Assembly (NCBI RefSeq): GCF_020080835.1
Contig: NC_058163.1
Span: forward strand, 25,432,131-25,496,130
Source of the DNA: Cotesia glomerata
Taxonomy: Eukaryota > Arthropoda > Insecta > Hymenoptera > Braconidae
Length of the DNA stretch: 64,000 nt
Direction of reading: 5' to 3'
Below the pieces are notes generated by a model. The model made no database searches, was not told where the DNA came from, and saw only the letters and a list, made by a program, of their open reading frames with translations. Position 1 is the stretch's first letter. Each line of letters opens with the position of its first letter. Shown in pieces: positions 46,609 through 58,600 of the stretch. Made by a program: the position numbers and the translations under genes.

Positions 46609-46683
46609 AGGGTGCATTTAATTGTTAGAAATTTAAAATTCAAAATAAGGTTATAAATATAAATATATAAATACGGAGTAAAA
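46609..46683 (+). promoter_or_regulatory. 5' leader of the CCDC141-like gene
   Basis: The sequence AATTTTAG ending at 46608 looks like an acceptor, and the leader then runs into the start ATG at 46684. A TATAAATATAAATATATAAA stretch sits just before the ATG. It could be a TATA element or only A+T-rich leader. Confidence 0.25.
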
Positions 46684-49600
46684 ATGGTCGACGGGTACGA
46701 TTCTATGGAGCCTGGAGAAAATCCAGAGGGTCATAATAATTCAGATTCACAAACTAACGATCGTTCATTCTGTGAAAATGATTTGGAACGTGCCAAGGAC
46801 TCTGATTCTCAACCGACACCTACGACTACTATTAGCACTATCGCACTGCAGAGCGGTGACACACGACTTGTCATTGCTCTTCTTCAAGTAAGAAATAAAA
46901 GTCACTAAAAATATTTATACTATTATTAGTAATTCATATTTTATTTTATAGTATATTAAAATAATTTTCTTGAAGTTTAAAAAATTTTTTTTAAATATAT
47001 TTAAGAAATATTTGCATTAAAAAATTAAAATTTATAACTATTATTTTTTTATATTTCTTCTTTTATATTATTAAAATTAAAAATATTTTTTTTATATTAA
47101 TTTTTTAAAGAAGAAATATATTAAATCTTCAAAGAATAAAGATATATTTTTAACATAAAAAATGTATATTATAAGACTTATAAAAATTAACTTCATTGAA
47201 GAGAAAAAAATTCTTAAATTTATTCGAAAATAATTTTTAAAAAACAAATTAAATTTTTTATTAGTAAATTTTGTTCATATTTTGTACTAAGAAGAAATCT
47301 TTCTATTAAGAATATATATTCTTCAAAATTTTTGATAATGTTATTTTTGTTGTCTGAAAAAATGGCCGAATTCAAAAAATTAATATATTTAATTGTTTAT
47401 TTTATCAAATTTTTTAGTCAAAAAATCTTTGTTTGAATTTTTTAATAGACAAAAATTTAGGTAAATTTTTGATTTTATATTTTTACTAGCACAAAAAATA
47501 AAATTATTATTTTCTATTAAAATATTTTATTTTTGATTAACTTTAAGATAAAAAATATCTAATTATTAAAAAAAAATTTTTTAATATTTTTATAGGTTTA
47601 AAAATATTATAAGTCTTGAAATTAAAAAAATTGCCAAAATTTGGATGCATAAAATACATTAAAAAAAAATTTTAACTTAAAAACAAAATTTTAAACTAAA
47701 AAAAAAAAATTTTCTTGACTTGAATCACATAAATTTTACTTAAATTAATAAAAATTTCTCAGTTCAAGATTTTTTTCTCTTTAAATCAAGAAGAACCTCT
47801 TTAAAATGTTTTTCTCTTGAATTTTGAATTTTTTTTAGTCTATGTATGATTTTCACATACATTTAGTCTTCATATAAGCTTATAAAAATTTTCTTCCATC
47901 TAAAACCCAATAATACACATAAAATAAATGAAGATATGTAAATATTATATAATATATATTATTAAATAAATAAATTTTTGCCCGAGAAGAAATCGGAGCA
48001 AGAAAAAATACCCACTGCCCATCATATGATATCGATTCAGATAAAATTAGTGTTGATGGTTTTGATCCAGCGATGTTGCGGCTGTCAAGTATCATATGAT
48101 AGTCAGTGGGCAGACTAAGAGTCCCCGAGGGCATTGGAATATAAAATACCAAGTCTGGATGTCTTTCGCACCAGTCAGATCTCAATATAACTATACTATA
48201 ACATATCACCATAAGGTGTCTTCTTCAGCGGTTTTGTATATTTATTTATTTACCTTTACAAAGAGTCTAGTCATAGCCATATGTTATATGTTGTATTATT
48301 ATAAATTACACTCATTATAATTTCTAACCAGTTTAGTTATAATAGCCAGACAAGATTAAGATTGAGCATTGAGTATTGAAATCTTCAGAGGTAAGGACAA
48401 ATGCACCTCCTCCGCATTATCTTCATATTTCTTCTTCCTCAATGGGTCATTACACCCACTTTCAAAAGATTATTCTTTATTAGTATTGATCAATATTAAA
48501 ATCAAAATCAAGATTAATAATATTATTGAAGGGGTTACACGCCTGAAATTTTAAAGAATCTATTTCTCCTTTATTATCATTTACTTTGTATTTACTGTAC
48601 TTATTATTTTGTATTATTTTGTATTATTTGATGATGGTCCTGAGGGAGCCTAGGCTCCAGGACTAAATAAACATTTATCTATCTATCTATCTATCTATCT
48701 CCTTTATTGAATTTTTGTAATTTATATGACAAACATTTAAAAACTTTTTAGCTTTTTTTATTGAATTTTTTAAATGCAATTTTGGCTTAAGAAAAAATTT
48801 TTTTAAGCTTAGAATATGTTTGCAAAGTGATTGACAAATAAATTTTACTTCAATATCCATTTTTATATTAAGAAAATCCTAGTTGAATTTTTTTATTAAT
48901 TTAATAAAAAAAAAAATTTATAAAAATATGAAAGTTTAAAATAATTAGAGACAAAAATAACCAAACTATTTTCGAACTACTTTCGTTTAATTTTAATTTA
49001 GAAAAGTAATAAAAATCTAGGTTATACATGTGACTAAATGGGCAATAAAAATCTATATTTATTAAAAACAATTCCGGAAACAGCACCTGAAACTTTTACA
49101 AAATAACTTTAAATATAATTATAATTTATATACTTTTTTCCTATACAATACAACTATTGCCACTAGACAGACTCTTTGTAATCAATAAATAAATTTCTTC
49201 CCAAAAAATAGTTTTGCATAGAACCCTTAGAAGCTGAAAAAGCAGAACAATTCTCAAGTAAATTTGTCGTATGTAATATATTAACCCGGGTGACATTAAT
49301 TGACGAAGTAAGACAATTGATTTTGGCTTATAGCCAAAGTCTTGATCTCAGTATATAACTTTATGTTTCCTTCTTTGCACTGGATATGTCTGACCTAAGA
49401 TCCCTGCAGATAACTAACAAATATAACCGTCCCAAGACGAACGCGGAGAAATCCGACCAACTCCTCGGGTATAGCCTGCAGAAGGTTTAAATTTATACTT
49501 CGCGGAGCCGTTTTTCGGAAGACGATAGATAGAACAGTTCCCGGTTATACTTGTTGTATAGACAGAACCACATGGGTGCTAAAATAACCCATGGTTACAT

Positions 49601-52600
49601 ATATCTCTATATATATAAATATATATTTATATTGAAATGAAGAATAACCATAACTATAACTATAATTATAGCAGCTGAACATTTGATTCGATAAACTCCA
49701 TTAGTTTTGTATATTTATCTTATTTTTTACTTGTTTCTTCTTTTCTTCTTTTTTGTGTTTATTTATACCGACTCCGATTAAGGCATAGAAAAAATTTAAC
49801 TTAAACCCGGAAAATTTTGGACTTTAAAAATTTGTCCCTGGACTAAGAAAACTTTTTTTTTTTTTTAATTTAGTAAATTATTTTTAAATTGATAGTATTA
49901 AAAAAATAACTTTTAAGTAAAAAAATATTTTCATTTAAATGTAAAGGAGTTGGTGATTTAAGAAATCATTCTTTAAGCGCAACAAGTAAATATTTAACTT
50001 ATCAAAATCAAGAGTCGAGACTTTTAGGAGAATATTAATTTTTTGGCAAATTAAAAATGATATAATATAAAATACGCTCAAGACCGGACTCGAATCCTGA
50101 TCAGACCGCGCTTCTTAAAAAGAGTGATACCACTTAGCAATCACAGCGTAATTTAATGTAATTTTGATTTTTTGTCATTTTAAATTTTTCCATTTCGTCA
50201 AATATTCAACCACTAAAATTAATAATTTAATTAAACACGTGAAAAGAAAATTAATGATATTTAAGAAAAAATTTTGTTTTTCAATTAGAGTATGATGATA
50301 CACTGATAGGATTTCTTAGAATTTAAAAAGGTTTCTTTGTTTTTAAGAAATCATTTCTTAGCATTCAAAAAATATTTCTTTGTATTTAAGAAATATTTCT
50401 TAGTATTTAAGAAATTTTCTTAAATACTAAGAAATCCTTCTATCAGTGTGAGCACATCATTGATCAATTCAAACGAAAATGTATTAAAGATTAAGATTTT
50501 TATTGAAGGGTATTATTACTTATTTATTTGCGAATTTTTTGGACATCTTGAAGAAGTGATGCTGTCGGATTGTCTAAAGCCAAGAACATCGTCTTCTTGA
50601 TTATCAATTTTTTAGTTTTGGAGTTAGTAAAACATAGCTATTTCGAGAGATTTAATTTCTTAGTCCGAAATATTCTATGTTTGAATGAAAAAATTTATTG
50701 AAAAATAATTAAACTTCATACAATTATTTGAAACTTTTGAATCATAATATTTAATATCAAAAAAATAATTTCTTTAACTTTAATCAAGACGAAAATTCTT
50801 GAACCAAGAAAATAATTTTGAAGAGTTACATTGTCTTGGATCAAGACGAAAAATTCTTGAAAAAAGTGAAATTTATTTAAACCAAGAAAAATTTTTTAGT
50901 TTAAGAATTTTTCTACTCAAATCAAGAACAAGTTCTTCAAAATTATTTACTTGATTCAAGTAATTTTTTTTTCTGTGCAGTAAAAAATTTTGCGATACTG
51001 CATCAAAAAATAGTGTTAAAAATTTTTGTGCTAAATATTTAGCACTTTTAAACATTTATTCTTTTAAATCAACACAAAAAAATGTTAAAAATTTTGAACA
51101 GAAATTTTTTTATTGTGTCTTCCTTAAAATTGACTGCTAGGAAGAATATTCTTCTTCAGCCAATATATTTTTTTCTGAGCATATTTGCTTAGTTAATCAA
51201 TAACTAAAGATTTATAATTCATAATTAATTATTTATTTATTAAGATAAATATATGGGCAAAAACATTTAGTTATCTTGGGAGTTCAGGAAGACATAAAAT
51301 AAAATTGACCGGTTAAATGAATTCCAATCAACTTAGTAGTTTATTTATCTTTTTAAGGTTCGTTTTTCCAGTTAGTGTCTAGTTGTTGTATAAGGTTTTC
51401 TCTATAAGGTTGGGGTCCAGCACAAGCTGACCGAGAAGTTGCATGATCAGTGTATAACATGCATCGAGGTATTTTACTGCCTGGAGCAACTAAACCGACT
51501 GGATAGAACAGAACTCAAGTCCACCGTATGTATATACATGTATACATATAGTGATATATAGCAACATATAACGAGAATACGACTCGTCACTTTCACTCCG
51601 TTAAAAGAAGAGAGAAGATAAGTTAAGTACCATCGACGAGTGACGCCCAAGGACGTTTGTCTCCTCATTATTTATTTTCTCTAATCTCATTAATTATTAT
51701 TGACGTTATTTCCATATATTTAATATTTAATATTTATAAATCAATCAGTTGGATTTTATTCAATTTGCTGGTCAAGAATGTTTTATTTTTATCAAGTTTA
51801 ATTAAATAACATTATTATATTATATTACCACATTGATAGATTATGAAATAATTAATTAAATTACCTGTATCTTAAGATTATTTCTTCAGTAGTTGATTTT
51901 TCTTTTTAACACTCGAAAAACTTTCTGTTTAATTTGAATACAATGATCCGATGCTATGTAGAAATTGTAGAAAGCCTGAAGAAACTTTCGTGGATACGAA
52001 ATCGTTTGGCAGTGGGCCAGGCTGGTGAAAATGGAAGCATATCTTTTTCACATTGGGTCAATGAACTCTGGAGGAGTATATAGCTTCGTGTAACCCTTTA
52101 TTGCTTGTAATAATACTTTTGTATTATTACTTTAAGTCACACATAATAAGTCATGTGTTAAAAATACATTGACATTTAATTAACATTTATAAATAAAAAA
52201 ATAGTAATTAATTTTCATAATATTGTAATGACAAATAGCAGAGTCATTTTTTAATGTGGAAATAAGACTAATATTTATTATTAATAAATAAATTTTTTTA
52301 TCTCAGGAATGTGGACAAGATAGGATCATAATAACAAATTACATTATTATTTCTGCGATTATTATATATTTTATTTTTATTTTATTTCAATAAACAAACC
52401 CAACAGCCTAGGCCATTAACAGGGTTAATAATACAATCGTTAGTACATAAGAAAAATAAATTTTTGATGTATAACAAGATGACTTATAGCTAGCATATAG
52501 TGGTGATTTCATTCATTTCCACTCATAAAAATTGCTGAGTAATTATTGTTTATTACTTATTAATTATTACCTATTAAAAATTACTTATTAACTATTAATT

Positions 52601-55600
52601 CATAATTGCACATCTTTAACGCCACTTAGTTGCTAGTTTGCCAAGTAACGCAGTTATATATATATTATATTATATATTTATTATTAATGTTGAAAATAAA
52701 TATTGTCTACATGGAAAAAAGAAAACTCAAAAAATTACATCATACACAGTAAAAAATTTTGCGTCATTACGTCAAAAAATTTTTATATTAAATATTTAAC
52801 ACTAAGTTTTTTGACGCAATGACGCAAAATTTTTTACTGTGTAAATAGTACACCGATAGAAGGGTTTGTTTATAGTTAAAAATATTTGTTAATATTTAAC
52901 AAATCATTTAATAGAGACTAGTTTTTAGTATTAAACAAATATTTATTAGTATTTCAAATTCTTTGTTTGTATTTAATAAATCTGATATTCATTTATTAAA
53001 TATTAATAAATCTTTTTAAACACTAAGAAATATTTTTTAAGGACTAAAAAGTGGTCTTTAATAAATGATTTGTTAAATATTAACAAATATTTTTAATTAT
53101 AAACAAACCCTTCTATCAGTGTAGTGATAATAAGTGTTCCGTTGTATTAAAAGCTATAAAAATTACAATTCGAAATAACATTTTTCTAAATCCAAACTTT
53201 GAATGTTAATTTTCAGAGCTTTCAATGTAAATATTACATTCTACAATATAATTTTTTGTAAAATCTGTAATAATTACAATCTGAAACTGTAATTTTTACA
53301 GTTTTCATCACGGAGCGCTGCGTTACATTACACATTGTAATTTTTCGAGTTTTCTTTTTTCCGTTTATTAATACATATTTGCATTTAATCATTTCTTCAT
53401 CATTATGCTTCATTTTTTCATCAAAATATTGTGAGAAATATTTAATTGAATGAAAATTATATATATTATGTATGAACTTAGCGGATAAGGCTTTTTTGGT
53501 ACTCATGTGTCAGCGCACACGTTTTGCTCGTTGCAATCTATGATTCAAAGCTCAATTTTTGAATATTTTTCATTAATTTTAAAAAATACAAGCTTTAATG
53601 CAGTGTTTAAATTTTTAAGATAATTTTTGGATATTTTTCGTCAATTTTAAGAAATATAAGCTTTAATAAAGCGTTTAAATTTTCAAATTTGATAAAGAAT
53701 TAAAAGAAATATAGCTGTGCTACAAAACATATATCTTTAAGATGTTTCTTCATTAAAAATTTTTTTTTGCATCAGGTAACAACTCAAATTTGTTCAATTA
53801 TTTATCACATATTCTTCTTTTAAATTAAAAATTAAATATTTATTTAAAAATGATATTAATAAATTAAACATAAGATTTTGATTAATTCTAGAGTGGAGAA
53901 TGGTTGAGATTAAAAGTTCTGGAAGTATATCCGGAATTAACGAGACTGGGTACAACGGTAGATGAAGCAAAAAGACTGTCAGCTGCACATGACGAGGTAC
54001 TTGTACGTCTTCAAAGCAAGCAAAGTCCAGTTGAGGAATTACTTAGACAAGCGGATCAACTAATCTCGACTCAAAGACCTCGCGCAGAAGTTTATGCTGC
54101 TATGGCTGACACCTTGGGTCAGGCTTGGAGAGACGTTAATTCTTTGCTCGAGCTTCAGAAGCAGATATTGGATCATAATGTACTTTTTAAATGGTAGGTT
54201 ATTCTCCATTATTCATTATTAATAATTATGAATTATAACAGACGTATACGGAAAGAAGAAAATAAAAAATAATTAATGTTTGATGTATTTCAGTCGAGCT
54301 GAAGAATTCAAAGTAAATGCCGTAGCACTTGAAAAAGCATGTACTGATACATTGCTTCCCATTGAGATAGAAGTAGTTAAAAAATTCCTCACTAGAATCC
54401 ACGATTTAAGGAAAGCAATGCTTAGTTCACTGATGGGTGCTCTACAAGAAGGTCGTACTTTACTGGATTGTCTCAGGGAAATAGCCAACGAGGGTACATT
54501 AGATTCACGACCAGATAGAATAAAAGCTGATGCTAACAACGGTATTACATTTTTAAATTTATTTCTTCTTTTTTTTTTTATATTTTTTCTTTTTATTTTT
54601 TTCTATTTTTTTTTATTTCTTCTTTTTAATTTTGTATATTTCTTTTTTTTATTTTTTTATATGTTTCTTCTTTCTATTTTTTTGAATATTTCTTCATTTT
54701 ATTTTTTGTTTGTTTCATATTTTTATTTTTTTTTGTGGATTTTTCTTAAATATATTTCTTCTTTTTTTCTATTGCTTCTTTTTACTTTTATATATATTTC
54801 TTCTTTCTATTTTTTTGAATATTTCTTCATTTTATTTATTGCTTGTTTCTTTTTTTTATTTTTTTTTGTGTGTTTTTTAAAGTATATTTCTTCTTTTTTT
54901 TTTTTCTATTTCTTCTTTTTATTTTTTTATATGTTTCTTCTTTCCATTTTTTTAAATATTTCATTTTATTTTTTGTTTCTTTTTTCTTTTTATTTTTTTT
55001 ATTTCTTCTTTTTAATTTTGTATATTTCTTCTTTTTTTAAAATATTTCTTCATTTTATTTTTTGTTTGTTTCTTCTTTTTACTTATTTAAATATATTTCT
55101 TCTTTCTATTTTTTTGAATATTTCTTCATTTTATATTTTGTTTGTTTCTTCTTTTTATTTTTTTGTGTATTTTTTTTTTATATATTTCTTCTTTTTTTCT
55201 ATTTCTTCTTTTTATTTTTTTTTTATATATTTCTTTTTTTTTATTATCATTTCTTCTTTTTCCTATTTTTTATTTTTTTCCATTCTTTTTTTTTTTTTAA
55301 ATTTCTTATTTTTTTTTTTTTTTATTTTTTCTTTTATTAAACCAAACATTAAAATTTTTAATTACCTAATTTGGTGAACAATAAAACCAAATTACAGCTG
55401 TTCTCCAAGTTGAAAAGTGGTTAGAAGAGCTACATGACCAAAGAACCCGTATCGAGTTGTCTTTTACCACCAGAAAGACTCAATTAGAGCAGTGTCTAGC
55501 CTTGGCACTTCTAGCGACAGATCTTCGGGACCTAGAAGAAATAATAAACGACAGAATGGCTGCTCTTAGAGCCAGCAGCGATCAACTGGGCGATTCCTCG

Positions 55601-58600
55601 TCAAGTGCCGGGCTTTTGTTGTTCGAGTTTAAAAAATTACAGTCTGAGGCCAAGGAACTGCAGGAACGGTCTTTGAAAATAACTAAATCAACGGAGAGAT
55701 TAGTGTCAGCTAAACATTTTGCTGGCGAACAGGCCACGGCTCAAGCTTACGTGATCCTTGAGTCAGCTACGGATTATGTTAATGAGTTAGATCAGTATGA
55801 AGGTTTATTAAATCGAGCGATAGCGTTCTTTGAATCTGCGCGATCAGTAAGTCATTTTATGTTACTTTAAATATGCTAATTTTTTCTCTTATTATTTTAA
55901 TTTAATTTTTTATTATTTTTTTTTTAGGCATTTACAAAATTAGATCAGCTGGAGATTCAATTGGCAACGACCGAACATCCTCCACACTCTCCACAACTAG
56001 CTAGGTTCCACGCCCAAACTTCGGCAACACTCACGGAAGTAACTTCTAGTCCGCTGGCAGAGGGTTATGCCCTCCTTGATGTCACGGGAAGAGGAGCGCC
56101 TGGTGCAGAGGTTTGAATACTATTTTTTTTTTTTTATTTACATTTTGCCTCGCAATTACTATTATATATCCCACGTATTTATTTAATTTAAGCGCTACGT
56201 TTCATCAACTCTGTCACGCCTACAAAAAAATATCCTGTAACTTGTCAAACCTTCTCTATATAAATTGCAAATTATAAATTATAAGTTTGGAAAATCCAAA
56301 ATTGCAGAACTCGATATTTATTAAATTAAAAAAAAAAAAAATAATAATATATTGCTAATTTATAAACTTAAGTAGAAAAAAAGAAAATTTAAATTTAAAA
56401 TATTTCGCGGGTTTTTTCTTCCCTCAACTCAGCGCCAGATATTATAACGCGCATGCGCGTACATAACAAAATTTACCATGAAAAATTGGGACGGCCTCTT
56501 TTACCCAGATTCCGATTACACAGATCCCTTTGACACATATCCCGACTACGCAGATTGTGATTAAACAGATTTTCTATTACACAGATTACTTATTACTCAG
56601 ATAACCGATTACACAGAAAATCTTTAACGCAGATCCCGATGACGCAGATAATTTAAATTTTTAAATGATAAATGCCATAATAAAGCCAAGCACTAAAAGT
56701 GCCTGAAATTTTTAAATTGCCGCCATCAAAACATGCCGGATGAGCATGTAATCTAGCTATTGGTTGAATTTAAGGTTCAAGGTGTGCACGGAGCGCTTTA
56801 TTGAAGTATCTACAGTGTATATGTGTAAAATCCCGCGTTGGTTGAATTTTTTATTAGATACTTGATATAATGAATCAACAAAATTACATGTTAAAGATTA
56901 GAGCTATATAGGCAAGTAAACATATTTATTATTTATATTAAAAGTTCGGGTTTGAAGTTTAAATATAATTAGTTCAATTACCCCCAAGCGGGGATGAATC
57001 GAACCATTTGACGCGTTTGCATAAATTAATCATTTAAGAATCAATGTTGTTTAATGACTAATTTATGGATCGATAATTAGAGAAGATATAATAAATTACC
57101 ATTGCAAGAAAAAAAATTAGACAAACGGTTGACCCTGAAGGCCATCCCTACAACTTCCCGCCACTTACATACCTAGGCGCTTAAAATTGCACTAATAATT
57201 GCTCTTCGAGCTCAAAAACCAACTTATGTCTTATTTTGAGCTCTCCAAGCTCAAAGAGATAGTCTTTCTATACTTTTGACATAGAATTTAATTTCACATA
57301 ACTTCACACTAATAGATTTGTTTATAGTTAAAAAGATTTGTTAATATTTAACAAATCATTTATTAGAAGCCATTTGTTAGGCCTTAACAAATATTTCTTA
57401 GTATTTAAAAAGATTTATTAATACTTAATAAATGAATATCAGATTTATTGAATACAAACAAATCATTTTGAATACTAAGAAATATTTATTTAACATTAAA
57501 AAATGGTCTCTAATAAATGATTTGTTAGCTATTAACAAATATTATTTAATACAAATAAATCCTTCTATCAGTGCAGTCAATTCGTTCAAGAGATATCATA
57601 AACGAAAGAAAATCGAAAAGTGTTTTCTGCACATAACTTCACATAATTTCACATAATTTCACATAATTTCACATAATTTCAGTCGATCCGTTCAAGAGAA
57701 ATCATGAACGAAAGAAAACCGAAAAGTGTTTCCTGCACATAACTTCACATAATTTCACATAATTTCACATAATTTCAGCCAGTTCGTTTAAGAGATATCA
57801 TGAACGAAAGAAAACCGAAAAGTGTATTCTGCACATAATTTCACATAATTTCACATAATTTCACATAATTTCAATCAATTCGTTCAAGTGTTTTTTCCAC
57901 ATGACTTCACATAACTTTACATAATTTTGCATAACATTTCTTTTCGGATCGTTTTTGATGAGATAGTATAATTTTTAGACTTTTGAGCTCGAAGAAGCAT
58001 AGAAAAGCTATCTCTCCAAGCTCGGAGAGCTCAAAATAATACATAAATCGATCCAATTATTATACGAGAGATTTTCAAATCGAAAAAATTTACCCTGATT
58101 CGTTCTTATATTTGGTCCTATTTTAATTTTTACATATGTTCACTTATGTACATTTTCTTTATATATTTCAATATATCTTTTAATATATAATATATATTAA
58201 TATATATATATATATCTTTTAATATATAATATATATTAATATATATATAACTTTACTTTTTAATAAATATTTGTATTATTTTTAATAGTTTTTAAATTTA
58301 TTAATTACTATTGATTTTATATATTTCTTAATATATAAAGATTATAATCTATAAAATTTTTAATTCAAAGTAGGGGAGAAGGGGGTCAATTGAACCCAAA
58401 AATTTTCATCAATTTTTTATTATTCCAATTAAAACTAAATAATATTTTTTTCTTGGAATGGTAATTTATTATGTCTTCTCTAATTATCGATCCATAAATT
58501 AGTCAATAAACAACATTGATTCTTAAATGATTAATTTATGCAAACGCGTCAAATGGTTCGATTCATCCCCGCTTGGGGGTAATTGAACTAATTATATTTA

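Larger units (their letters stand above)
46888..53891 (+). other. 7-kb first intron of the CCDC141-like gene
   Basis: Mostly A+T-rich. Recognisable items are a retroelement-like 3' tail with (ATCT)n at about 48640-48702, a tRNA-like sequence at 50074-50147, and MITE copies at 50300-50449, 52746-52842 and 52850-53122. Moderately GC-rich unassigned stretches lie at 48.0-48.2 kb, 49.3-49.56 kb and 51.35-51.66 kb. I found no in-phase extra exon, but small ones could be missed. Confidence 0.5.

Noticed and set aside
54280..55377. 365-codon frame, Phe-rich, seemingly a membrane protein
   Set aside because: Only its first part (54294-54541) is a real exon of the CCDC141-like gene. The rest reads a pyrimidine tract in the intron, after a proper donor at 54542.
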